DNA from: Saccharopolyspora_C sp047200635
GTDB taxonomy: Bacteria; Actinomycetota; Actinomycetes; Mycobacteriales; Pseudonocardiaceae
Length of the DNA: 64,000 nt
Direction: 5' to 3'
NCBI RefSeq assembly: GCF_047200635.1
Contig: NZ_JBJZOI010000015.1
Span: forward strand, 62,001 to 126,000
The notes beneath the pieces are model-generated. The model was given only the letters and a program-made list of their open reading frames with translations. It was not told the origin of the DNA and made no database searches. How positions within the stretch are numbered: the stretch's first letter is position 1; each line of letters begins with the position of its first letter. Position numbers and translations under genes: made by a program. Below are positions 24,828 through 32,630 of this stretch, piece after piece.

Positions 24828-25676
24828 TCAGTACTGGGACTCGTAGAGGTCGCCGAGCTCCTGCTGGAGTTCGGCGGTGGCCTTGATCTCGGTGCCGTCG
24901 ATCGAGCGCACCTGCGTGATCAGCCGGACGCTGGAGGCCATCCACACGCCGTCCGCCTCGAACAGCTCCGCGCGGTCGATCGGCTCCACCGAGGTCTCCC
25001 AGCCCGCCTTCTCCGCCGCGCGGAACAGCGCGCCCTGGGTGGTGCCCGGCAGGATGCCCGCGTTCGGCGGCGGGGTCCGCAGGGTCCGGCCGCGCGCGAC
25101 GACCACGGTGGAGGTCGGGCCCTCCAGCACCGAGCCGTCGGTCGCGGTGAACACGACCTCGTCCGCGCCGCGCCGCTCCGCCTCCCGCAGCGCGGCCATG
25201 TTCACCGCGTAGGACAGCGTCTTCGCGGACAGCAGCAACCAGGGCGCCCGGTCCTTGAGGTCCGGGGCGTAGCCGCGGTCCAGGGTGATCGCCGAGATCC
25301 CCTCGCGGCGCTTGCGCAGCGCGTCCGCGCCGACCGGGGTGCCGAGGGCGAAGCCGGTGGGCGTGCCGTCGCCGCCGTCGATCCCCCGGCTGCACACCAG
25401 CTTGAGGGCGAGTTCCCGCTCGGACTCCCACGGCCAGGCGTCGACGACGGCCCGGACGGCGCGCTCCCAGGCGGCGCGGGGCGGCGGCGGGATCTCCAGC
25501 AGCTCCCCGGAGCGCTCCAGGCGGTCGAGGTGCGGCCCCAGCTCCCGGGGCTCGCGGTCCACCACCAAGATCGTTTCGAACATGCCGTCGCCGCGGGTGA
25601 CCGCCAGGTCGTCCGCGCGCAGCAGTGGCGCCTCCGGATCGGCCAACGTCCCGTCCAACAGAGCCAGTACACGCAT
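24828..25676 (-). CDS. pabC: Aminotransferase class IV (aminodeoxychorismate lyase-like)
   Basis: PLP enzyme of fold type IV, probably making 4-aminobenzoate from aminodeoxychorismate for folate. The protein has 282 residues. The PLP lysine lies in LLSAKTLSYAVNM, and the phosphate-binding and substrate loops ATDGSVLEGPTSTVVV and ILPGTTQGALF are conserved. A branched-chain or D-amino-acid aminotransferase is an alternative, since the subfamily cannot be settled by eye. TAAGCT 6 nt upstream of ATG suggests a leaderless start. It is divergent from fur and equivalent in position to Rv0812. Confidence 0.8.
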   Translation of the reverse strand: MRVLALLDGTLADPEAPLLRADDLAVTRGDGMFETILVVDREPRELGPHLDRLERSGELLEIPPPPRAAWERAVRAVVDAWPWESERELALKLVCSRGIDGGDGTPTGFALGTPVGADALRKRREGISAITLDRGYAPDLKDRAPWLLLSAKTLSYAVNMAALREAERRGADEVVFTATDGSVLEGPTSTVVVARGRTLRTPPPNAGILPGTTQGALFRAAEKAGWETSVEPIDRAELFEADGVWMASSVRLITQVRSIDGTEIKATAELQQELGDLYESQY

Positions 25677-25682
25677 ACCCGC

Positions 25683-25688
25683 AGCTTA
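25683..25688 (-). promoter_or_regulatory. -10 box TAAGCT of pabC
   Basis: On the minus strand TAAGCT is followed by 6 nt and then the ATG at 25676, consistent with a leaderless mRNA. Confidence 0.5.
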
Positions 25689-25798
25689 ATCGCCGGTTCG
25701 CCTCCCGTTCCCGGAGGCGGTGCGGGTGCACCCCCGGGTCGGGTGAGGGGCATACGATCGGGGAGGCAACCCAGCACCGTCGAGCTCAGGAGCCAGCA

Positions 25799-26260
25799 GT
25801 GGGTGAGAAGGGATCGCTGCGCACCACACTGCACCGGCACGGGCTGCGGGTGACCCCGCAGCGCCAGCTGGTGCTCGACGCCGTGCGCGAGCTCGGCCAC
25901 GCCACGCCCGAGCAGGTCCGCCGCCGGGTGCAGGGCACCGCGCAGACGGTGAACATCACCACGATCTACCGCGCCCTGGACGTGCTGGAGGAGATCGGGC
26001 TGGTCCGCCACACCCACCTCGGGCACGGCGCGCCGACGTACTCCGCCGACGAGCACGAGCACGTGCACCTCGTCTGCCACCGGTGCGGGGAGATCGACGA
26101 GGTGCCGTGCGAGCTGCTGGGCGACCTCGCGGCGCGGCTGCGCGAGCGGCGCGGGTTCGAGCTGGATGCCACGCACCTGGCGTTGTCGGGGACGTGCCGC
26201 GCCTGCGGCGCCTCCGATGACGTGGAACACCCGGACCGCGCGGTCGAGGAGACATCATGA
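25799..26260 (+). CDS. Fur-family metalloregulator
   Basis: The protein has 153 residues. An N-terminal winged helix (LRVTPQRQLVLDAV, ITTIYRALDVLEEIGLV) is followed by a dimerisation domain with the regulatory metal ligands HEHVHLVCHRCG and a C-terminal CRACG, giving the two CxxC pairs of a structural zinc site. Whether it senses iron, zinc (Zur) or peroxide cannot be told. GTG 25799 has AGGAG 6 nt upstream. It overlaps ygfZ by 4 nt, so it is probably translationally coupled to a gene for iron-sulfur protein maturation. Confidence 0.9.
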   Translation: MGEKGSLRTTLHRHGLRVTPQRQLVLDAVRELGHATPEQVRRRVQGTAQTVNITTIYRALDVLEEIGLVRHTHLGHGAPTYSADEHEHVHLVCHRCGEIDEVPCELLGDLAARLRERRGFELDATHLALSGTCRACGASDDVEHPDRAVEETS

Positions 26261-27420
26261 ACTCACCCCTGCTGGAGCTGCCCGGAGCCGTCGCGGCTCC
26301 GGAGGAGGCCTCGCTGGACACCTCGCTCGACGCGGGGGTGGCGTGGCACTTCGGCGATCCGTTCGCCGAGCAGCGGTCCGCGACGCGGGCGGCGGTTGTG
26401 GTCGACCGCTCGAACCGCCGGATCATCGCGGTCCCCGGCGAGGAGCGGCTGAGCTGGCTGCACCTGGTGCTCTCCCAGCACCTCACCGAGCTGCCCGAGG
26501 GCGCGGGGACCGAGGCGCTGGTGCTCGACAGCCAGGGCCACGTCGACTGCCACGTGCTCGTCGCGCACCACGAGGGCGTGGTCTACCTGGACACCGAGGC
26601 GGACGCGCGGGCTTCCAGCGCGTTGCCCTCGATGGGCGTCGACGGCCGGCAGCCGCTGTTCGACTACCTGGAGGCCATGCGGTTCTGGTCGAAGGTCGAG
26701 CCCCGCGAGGCCAGCGAGGAGTTCGCGCTGCTCAGCGTCCTCGGCCCGGACGCGGCGGAGCTCCTGGCGAAGGCGGGCGCGGGCGCGGCGCCGACCCGCC
26801 CGTACGAGGTGACCGGGCTGCCCGGCGGCGGATTCGCGCGGGCGGTCCCGTTCCGCGGGCTGCCCACGGTGGACCTGGTGGTGCCGCGCGAGTCCCTGGT
26901 GGACTGGTGGGTCCGGCTCACCGACGTGGGCATCCGCCCGGCGGGCACGATGGCCTACGAGGCGCTGCGCGTGGAAGCGCTGCGCCCCCGGGTCGGGCTG
27001 GACACCGACGAGCGCGCCATCCCGCACGAGATGGGCTGGATCCACACCGCCGCGCACGTGGCCAAGGGCTGCTACCGGGGTCAGGAGACCGTCGCCAAGG
27101 TGCACAACGTGGGCAAGCCGCCGCGGCGGATGGTACTGCTGCACCTCGACGGCTCGGTGGAGATCCGCCCGGAGGTCGGCGATCCGGTGCGGCACGGGGA
27201 GCGCAAGGTCGGCCGGGTGGGGTCGGTGGTGCTGCACCACGAGCTCGGCCCGGTGGCGCTGGCGCTGCTGAAGCGGACCGCGCCGGTGGATGCGGAGCTG
27301 CTCGCGGGTGATCCGGAGGAGGGCCGCGCGGTCGCCGCCGCCGTCGACCCGGACTCGGTGCCCCCGGACACCGGCGAGCCGCCGGGGCGGATCGCCGCTC
27401 AGGGCCTGCGGGGGCGCTGA
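26257..27420 (+). CDS. ygfZ: YgfZ/GcvT-like folate-binding protein
   Basis: A folate-dependent helper in maintaining certain iron-sulfur enzymes. The protein has 387 residues with the GcvT fold. The diagnostic motif KGCYRGQETVAK, including the family cysteine, is present, as are the N-terminal AAVVVDRSNRRIIAV and VLSQHLTEL. The start ATG overlaps the stop of the Fur-type regulator. The last 30 residues are a Pro/Gly-rich tail. Confidence 0.9.
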   Translation: MNSPLLELPGAVAAPEEASLDTSLDAGVAWHFGDPFAEQRSATRAAVVVDRSNRRIIAVPGEERLSWLHLVLSQHLTELPEGAGTEALVLDSQGHVDCHVLVAHHEGVVYLDTEADARASSALPSMGVDGRQPLFDYLEAMRFWSKVEPREASEEFALLSVLGPDAAELLAKAGAGAAPTRPYEVTGLPGGGFARAVPFRGLPTVDLVVPRESLVDWWVRLTDVGIRPAGTMAYEALRVEALRPRVGLDTDERAIPHEMGWIHTAAHVAKGCYRGQETVAKVHNVGKPPRRMVLLHLDGSVEIRPEVGDPVRHGERKVGRVGSVVLHHELGPVALALLKRTAPVDAELLAGDPEEGRAVAAAVDPDSVPPDTGEPPGRIAAQGLRGR

Positions 27421-27585
27421 CGCGCGCCCGCGCGCTGCCGACCGCGTGGCCGGCGCCCCGGCGATCGGCCGCGTCACGGGCGACGACGCGCGGTGCGGGT
27501 CGCGGCGGGATTCCCTCACCCGTCCGATGGGTGGGCAACCGATCGGAATCACCGCGCCGCCGCCGCGATGTGTCAAGATCACCCC

Positions 27586-28305
27586 ATGACGCTGTCGCCG
27601 GAACCGACGGGCACGATCCTCGCCGTCGCACCGGATCCGGGCGCGGTGTCCGGTCCGGACGCGATCGAGGGAGTGGTGCGCTCCGCGGCCGGGTGCGCCC
27701 GCGTCGGGGCGGCACTGGTGGACGTGAGCCCGCTCCCAGGAGTGCCGCTGTCCGCGCTGGTCGCCGCCGTGCGGGAGCGGACGGGCCTGCTGGTGCGGGC
27801 CACCGCCGACTCGGCGGCGGAGCTGTCGGACTGCGGTGCGGACGCGCTGTGCTGCTCGCTGGACGCGCCCGCCGAGGTGCTGCGCGAGGTGCGCGACGGG
27901 GCGCGGGACCGCGGCGCGGCGCCGCACCTGCTGGCCCGCACGGCCGCCGAGCTGGCGCGGCTCCGGGAACTCCCCGCCCCGGCGCACGTGCTGCTGCTGC
28001 TCGGGACCCCGGAGGGCCTGCCCGGCACCGTGCCCGCGTTCGCGTCCGCGATGGAGCTGGTCCCGGCGGGAACCGGACTGACCGCTGCGGGCGTCGGAGC
28101 GGCCGGGGTGCCGGTGCTGCTCACGGCGCTCGCCGCCGGGGCGCACGTCCGGATCGGCCGGGCCGACACCCCGGACTACGCCCCGGGAACGCCCGCTCGG
28201 GACGACGCGCAGCTGGTCGCGCGGGCGGCGGGCGTCGCGAAGATCGCGCAGCGGCCACCGCTCCCGCCGGAGCGGGCCGCCGCCGCACTCGGGATCAAGA
28301 CGTGA
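27586..28305 (+). CDS. Short DUF849 (BKACE-like) protein lacking the metal-binding HxH
   Basis: The protein has 239 residues. The C-terminal half fits the beta-keto acid cleavage enzyme family (LAAGAHVRIGRADTPDYAPG, then NAxLV-like DDAQLVARAAGVA, then AAAALGI). In true family members a zinc site is formed by an HxH in the strand after the first helix and a late glutamate. Here the equivalent strand reads GAALVDVSPLPG, with no histidine, and the protein is 40-70 residues shorter than usual. It is therefore likely a non-catalytic or altered paralogue. CAAGAT lies 6 nt upstream of ATG, suggesting a leaderless start. Confidence 0.65.
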   Translation: MTLSPEPTGTILAVAPDPGAVSGPDAIEGVVRSAAGCARVGAALVDVSPLPGVPLSALVAAVRERTGLLVRATADSAAELSDCGADALCCSLDAPAEVLREVRDGARDRGAAPHLLARTAAELARLRELPAPAHVLLLLGTPEGLPGTVPAFASAMELVPAGTGLTAAGVGAAGVPVLLTALAAGAHVRIGRADTPDYAPGTPARDDAQLVARAAGVAKIAQRPPLPPERAAAALGIKT

Positions 28306-28414
28306 TGCGAGGGCACTTGCAGGACATGCACACTGGACGCACCAGCCGAGCCGGGCGCCGCGATGCCGCCGGGGCATCGAGCGTCGGCAGGCACGATCGA
28401 CGGAGGATGGGCAC

Positions 28415-28975
28415 GTGATCGAAGTCCGCCCCGGTGGGCGCCGCCGGATCGACCGGGTGCTCGACCCCGCCTACGCCGACGGGATCGAGGAGCGCCCGCT
28501 GGGAGACGTCCGCGAGCTGCGCGACGAGGCGGCCCAGGAGGAGACCGACCTGTCGTACCTGCGCCGGATGCTGCACGCGCGGATCGACATCGTGCGCGCG
28601 GAGCAGCGCAGGCGCGCCGAGAACGGCTCGACCTCGGTGGTGGACCAGCTGGTCGGCATCCTCTCGGACAACGCCGTCGGCCCCGCCGCAGGCTCCGGTC
28701 GCTACCAGAGCACCGAGCCCTCGCGGGCCGAGGCGCACCGCAGGCACGTCGAGGCGCTGGTGTCCGATGTGGATCTGTCGAACGTGACCTCGCTGACCGA
28801 CGCGAAGCTGGACACCGCGCTGGCCGCCTACACCTCCGAGGAGGACTCGGTCTCGGGTCGCCGCCGCGAGGTGCAGGCGGTGGTGGACCGGTTCAACGCC
28901 GAGATCGCCCGCCGCTACCGCGAGGGCGCCGCTTCCGTGGACGACCTGCTGGCCGCCGAGCGGGACCGCAGGTGA
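28415..28975 (+). CDS. rsiG: Anti-sigma factor RsiG (c-di-GMP-dependent, targets WhiG-type sigma)
   Basis: In Streptomyces RsiG holds the sporulation sigma factor WhiG inactive when bound to c-di-GMP. The protein has 186 residues, a helical coiled-coil. The c-di-GMP signature E(x3)S(x2)R(x3)Q(x3)D appears twice: the second copy, beginning EDSVSGRRREVQ near residue 143, is perfect; the first, ETDLSYLRRMLHARID near residue 43, has His in place of Gln. GTG 28415 follows GGAGGATGG. It overlaps the asparaginase gene by 4 nt (GTGA). Its signal is plausibly set by the GGDEF proteins at 6568 and 42590. The family assignment is firm; the ligand capacity of the first motif is open. Confidence 0.85.
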   Translation: MIEVRPGGRRRIDRVLDPAYADGIEERPLGDVRELRDEAAQEETDLSYLRRMLHARIDIVRAEQRRRAENGSTSVVDQLVGILSDNAVGPAAGSGRYQSTEPSRAEAHRRHVEALVSDVDLSNVTSLTDAKLDTALAAYTSEEDSVSGRRREVQAVVDRFNAEIARRYREGAASVDDLLAAERDRR

Positions 28976-29931
28976 ACGCTCCGGCTCCGCTGGTCGAACT
29001 GGTGCGCGGCGGGCTGCGCGAGGGCGTGCACTTCGGCTCCGCGGTGCTGCTCGAGGCCGACGGCTCGGTGCGGACCGAGATCGGGGACGCGCGCTCCCCG
29101 ATGTTCCCGCGCTCCACGGTGAAACCGGCGCAGGCGCTGGCGATGCTGCGCGCGGGCCTGGAGCTGCCCGATGACGCGGACCTCGCGTTGGGCGCGTCCT
29201 CGCACAACGGCGAGCCCGGGCACGTGGCCCGCGCGGCCGCCGTGCTGGCGCGGCACGGGCTCGACGAGGACGCGCTGCGCTGCCCGCCGGACCTGCCGAT
29301 GCACGAACCGTCCCGCGAGAGCTGGCTCGCGGGCGGCGCCGGGCCGGGCAGGCTGGCGATGAACTGCTCGGGCAAGCACGCGGCGATGCTCGCGACCTGC
29401 CGGCAGCTCGGCTGGTCCACCGCCGACTACCTCGACCCGGAGCACCCGCTGCAACGCGGCGCGCGGGAGGTGGTCGCGGAGCTGTCCGGGGACCGCGTCG
29501 AGCTGACCACCGTGGACGGCTGCGGGGCGCCCCTGTTCGCGATCTCGCTGCTCGGGCTGGCCCGGTTGTTCCGCGGCCTGGTGACGGCGGACGGCCAGGC
29601 GCGCCGGGTCGCGGACGCGATGCGGGAGCACCCCTGGCTGGTCGCCGGGACCGACCGGGACGACACCGCGCTGATGACGGCGATCCCCGGACTGCTGTCG
29701 AAGATCGGCGCCGAGGGCGTGCTGGCGATGGCCCTGCCGGACGGCCGGGCGGCGGCGGTGAAGATCAGCGACGGGGCCTCCCGCGCGCGGGGCCCGGTGG
29801 CGGTCGAGGTGCTGCGCGCCTTCGGCGAGGACACCGCGAGCCCGGAGCTCCGAGCGATCGCCGAGCAGCCGGTGCTCGGCGGCGGCGAGCCGGTCGGCGT
29901 GCTCCGGGTGGTCCCAGGCGCCCTGGGCTGA
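28972..29931 (+). CDS. L-asparaginase (AnsA/asparaginase II family)
   Basis: The protein has 319 residues. It belongs to the serine/lysine-type family of high-GC bacteria (PF06089): VELVRGGLREGVHFGSAVL, FPRSTVKPAQALA with the likely nucleophile and lysine, SSHNGEPGHV and NCSGKHAAML are all conserved. It converts asparagine to aspartate and ammonia in the cytoplasm. The start overlaps rsiG by 4 nt. Confidence 0.9.
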   Translation: MNAPAPLVELVRGGLREGVHFGSAVLLEADGSVRTEIGDARSPMFPRSTVKPAQALAMLRAGLELPDDADLALGASSHNGEPGHVARAAAVLARHGLDEDALRCPPDLPMHEPSRESWLAGGAGPGRLAMNCSGKHAAMLATCRQLGWSTADYLDPEHPLQRGAREVVAELSGDRVELTTVDGCGAPLFAISLLGLARLFRGLVTADGQARRVADAMREHPWLVAGTDRDDTALMTAIPGLLSKIGAEGVLAMALPDGRAAAVKISDGASRARGPVAVEVLRAFGEDTASPELRAIAEQPVLGGGEPVGVLRVVPGALG

Positions 29932-30002
29932 ACCTCGCCCCGGTCCGTCCCGCGGTCCGGGGAGCAGGACCGGAACATCGTTTCCACGCACCGGGAGGAC
30001 TC

Positions 30003-30794
30003 GTGGCTCAGGACGTCTACACGCACGGGCATCACGAGAGCGTGCTGCGCTCGCACCGCTGGCGGACCGCGGAGAACTCGGCGGCGTACCTGCTCGCCGA
30101 TCTCGCACCGGGCACGAGCGTGCTCGACGTCGGCTGCGGCCCCGGCACCATCACCCGCGACTTCGCCGCGCGAGTCTCCCCGGGCCGCGTCACCGGCGTG
30201 GACAACGCGGCGGCGGTCGTGGCGGGGGCGAGCGCCGAGGCGCCCGCGAACGCGGAGTTCCGGGTCGCGGACGTGTACGCGCTGCCGTTCCCGGACGGTT
30301 CCTTCGACGTGGTGCACGCCCACCAGGTGCTCCAGCACCTGACCGACCCGGTGGCGGCGCTGCGCGAGATGCGCCGGGTCTGCCGGCCGGGCGGGATCGT
30401 CGCCGCGCGGGACGCCGACTACGCCGCGATGACCTGGTACCCGCGCTCCCCCGCGCTGGCGGACTGGCTCGACCTCTACGAGCGGGTCGCGCGGAGCAAC
30501 GGGGCCGAGCCGGACGCGGGGCGGCACCTGCTGGCCTGGGCGCGGGAAGCCGGTTTCGCGGACGTGGCGTGCTCCGCGACCGCCTGGTGCTTCGCCACCG
30601 GACCGGAGCGGGAGTGGTGGGGCGGCCTGTGGGCGGACCGGGTCCGCGAGTCCGGGTTCGCGGACCAGGCGCTCGCGCGCGAGCTGGCGACCGAGGCCGA
30701 ACTGGACCGGATGGCGGCGGCCTGGCGGGAGTGGGCCCGGTCCGAGGCCGCCTGGTTCGCCGTCCTCAACGGCGAGATCCGCTGCCGCCGCTGA
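30003..30794 (+). CDS. SAM-dependent methyltransferase (UbiE/Methyltransf_11 type)
   Basis: The protein has 263 residues. The SAM-binding VLDVGCGPGTITRDF, the acidic VTGVDNA and the motif ALPFPDGSFDVVHAHQVLQHL place it in the class I small-molecule methyltransferases. The C-terminal half (WADRVRESGFADQA) resembles actinobacterial members of unknown substrate. GTG 30003 follows GGGAGGACTC. It stands alone, facing a convergent gene 3 bp after its stop. Confidence 0.88.
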   Translation: MAQDVYTHGHHESVLRSHRWRTAENSAAYLLADLAPGTSVLDVGCGPGTITRDFAARVSPGRVTGVDNAAAVVAGASAEAPANAEFRVADVYALPFPDGSFDVVHAHQVLQHLTDPVAALREMRRVCRPGGIVAARDADYAAMTWYPRSPALADWLDLYERVARSNGAEPDAGRHLLAWAREAGFADVACSATAWCFATGPEREWWGGLWADRVRESGFADQALARELATEAELDRMAAAWREWARSEAAWFAVLNGEIRCRR

Positions 30795-30797
30795 AGA

Positions 30798-31676
30798 TCA
30801 GTTGTAGCGCTCGCGGGCCGCGAACTCGGACCAGAAGTCCCGCAGCGCCTCGTAGCGCTCACCGACCTCGACGGTGTCCCCGGCCTCCATCGCGTCGACG
30901 ATCGCGTGCACGTCCTCGGCCGAGGTGTCGGCGTCGACGTCGGCCTCGCTCATCATCTGCACCAGGCCGCCGTAGTCGAGCTCGACCGCCGAGTGCGGGT
31001 GGAACCGCTCCAGCCAGCGGCCGGTCTCGCGCAGGATCTTGGTCGGCCCGCCGTCCCCGATGGAGTCCCGCGCCACCGCGTGCGCCCGCGCGACCCGGCG
31101 GCGGGCGTCGGCCATCGCGACCCGCCAGCACACCCGGCGCCCCGCGTCCCCGGTCTCGACCTCGCGCTCCACCGGGTCCACCAGCACGAACCACGGCAGC
31201 GGGACGGTCCAGGTGGACGACAGCACGTGCACCGCGCTCTCGGCGAGCTCGCTGACCACGGCGCTGGCCTGGTTCTTCGCCTTCTCCACCGGCAGCGCCA
31301 GCACCGCCGAGCGCAGCGGCACCTCGGCGGCGCCGAGGAACCCGACGAGCGCGGCGGCGGAGCGGCCGCGCAGGTCCAGCGGGCACACCAGCGGGCCGGG
31401 GCCCACCGTCGCGGCCGGGCCGCTCGGCACGGACCCGGGATCGAGGGTGAGCACGTCCGCGGGCGGTTCGGCCGCACCGTCGGCGCTCTCGCCCGGCAGC
31501 AGCCGGGGCGGCGCCGTCACCTGGGTCCGCAACCACCGGTCCTGCTCCCGGGTGGGGGCCACGGACGGCTTCAGCGCGCCCTGCTCCACGACGGCCGCGA
31601 GGTGCTCGCGCAACGGGGAATCGATCGACGACAGGGGTTCGTAGACCCTCAGGTAGGCGACGAACGGTTCTGGCAC
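30798..31676 (-). CDS. Conserved actinobacterial protein of unknown function (Rv0811c position)
   Basis: The protein has 292 residues. No catalytic motif is recognised. It begins VPEPFVAYLRVYEPLSS and contains a conserved-looking middle (LPWFVLVDPVEREVE, then CWRVAMADARRRVARAHAV) and an acidic C-terminus. No signal peptide or membrane helix is seen. The GTG at 31676 is chosen because the conserved start lies there; the longer frame to 31817 runs into low-quality sequence. Its place beside DUF3073, purM and purF equals Rv0811c of M. tuberculosis, a gene without a known role. Confidence 0.75.
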   Translation of the reverse strand: MPEPFVAYLRVYEPLSSIDSPLREHLAAVVEQGALKPSVAPTREQDRWLRTQVTAPPRLLPGESADGAAEPPADVLTLDPGSVPSGPAATVGPGPLVCPLDLRGRSAAALVGFLGAAEVPLRSAVLALPVEKAKNQASAVVSELAESAVHVLSSTWTVPLPWFVLVDPVEREVETGDAGRRVCWRVAMADARRRVARAHAVARDSIGDGGPTKILRETGRWLERFHPHSAVELDYGGLVQMMSEADVDADTSAEDVHAIVDAMEAGDTVEVGERYEALRDFWSEFAARERYN

Positions 31677-31930
31677 GGGAGTATCGTCCCATGCGCCCCG
31701 CTGGTCCCTCCGGCTACCCGCGTAGCACGGCGAGCCCAGCACCCGACGATCGCGGGCCGCCGATCCGCGATCTGGGGGGAAGGTCACGCGCGACACGGAC
31801 ACTCTCCACGAGACCACGTCGCGTAGAACCGCATCGGCACGGTACGGTAGTTACAGGAAAAGTTGTCGAGATCATGCGGGGCCGCCGTTCCCCTGGCCGC
31901 CCCGCACACCCTGCGCGAGGGGGTCGAGCC

Positions 31931-32113
31931 ATGGGGCGCGGCCGGGCTAAGGCCAAGCAGACGAAGGTGGCCCGCGAGCTGAAGTACAGCTCGCCCACCA
32001 TGGACGTCGATGCATTGCAGCGGGAGCTGTCCACGGAGCCGCCTGGCGGCAACTGGTCCGAGGAGGACCGCGACGGCACATACGACGACGGGTACGACGA
32101 CTACCGGCGTTGA
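31931..32113 (+). CDS. DUF3073 small basic/acidic protein
   Basis: The protein has 60 residues. MGRGRAKAKQTKVARELKYS is the invariant basic start of this actinobacterial family, and the end is acidic (EEDRDGTYDDGYDDY). The function is unknown; the positional homologue is Rv0810c. It is followed by a long hairpin terminator and preceded by an AT-richer promoter region around 31845-31870. Confidence 0.92.
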   Translation: MGRGRAKAKQTKVARELKYSSPTMDVDALQRELSTEPPGGNWSEEDRDGTYDDGYDDYRR

Positions 32114-32124
32114 CGACACGTGCG

Positions 32125-32157
32125 CACCGAGTGGACGTGAACGATGTCCACTCGGTG
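32125..32157 (+). terminator. Terminator of the DUF3073 gene
   Basis: CACCGAGTGGAC (32125-32136) pairs with GTCCACTCGGTG (32146-32157): a 12-bp stem, then CTCTTGTGT. Confidence 0.8.
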
Positions 32158-32583
32158 CTCTTGTGTCGCCGGTAGGCGTCGTAGCCTTCCCGTCGTCTCC
32201 GCAGGGCGAGACGCAACAGCTGGTGGGTCCTGTCGAAACAGGCCCGCGCGGTACCCATCCGGGGTGATCTCATCCCGGGCGAGCACCGCGCGGGCACCGC
32301 AGGCCGATGATCTCGCCAATCCCCCGCGCGCGTTGCGCGCGAAATCACCGGTCGTTCACCGCGATGTCGTTCCCGGTACCTCGGATCGAGCCCGGCCCCG
32401 GGAGAAGCAGGGGCCGGTGTGCGGGCCGCCTCTCGGCGGGTGGCACTGCAGGGCTCCAGCCGAGCGGTATTCCCTGCAGGCGGTAGTTGGAGCCCGGGGG
32501 CACGCGCACACCGACCAATCCCTGCAACGGGCCGAGCCCGCCCGGCATTCCCGCTCGCTCCTGATTCCGGCGCACGACGCGCG
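32158..32583. other. Gene-free stretch with a possible structured RNA
   Basis: No supported ORF. Positions 32446-32495 hold two interleaved helices: GGGCTCCA (32451-32458) with TGGAGCCC (32488-32495), and CTGCA (32446-32450) with TGCAG (32475-32479). The latter can extend to an 8-bp alternative that shares GGG with the first helix. Together they could form an H-type pseudoknot or two mutually exclusive hairpins. I recognise no known riboswitch or sRNA family here. Confidence 0.35.
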
Positions 32584-32614
32584 GACGGGCCGCGACCAGC
32601 GGTCGCGGCCCGTC
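32584..32614 (-). terminator. Terminator of purM
   Basis: GACGGGCCGCGACC (32584-32597) pairs perfectly with GGTCGCGGCCCGTC (32601-32614), a 14-bp stem 16 nt after the purM stop. Confidence 0.8.
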
Positions 32615-32630
32615 CCGGAGAGCGAGTGCG

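Noticed and set aside
32158..32583. Cobalamin or 6C-type structured RNA
   Set aside because: No B12 box and no C6 loops were found, so only an unclassified structure is reported.
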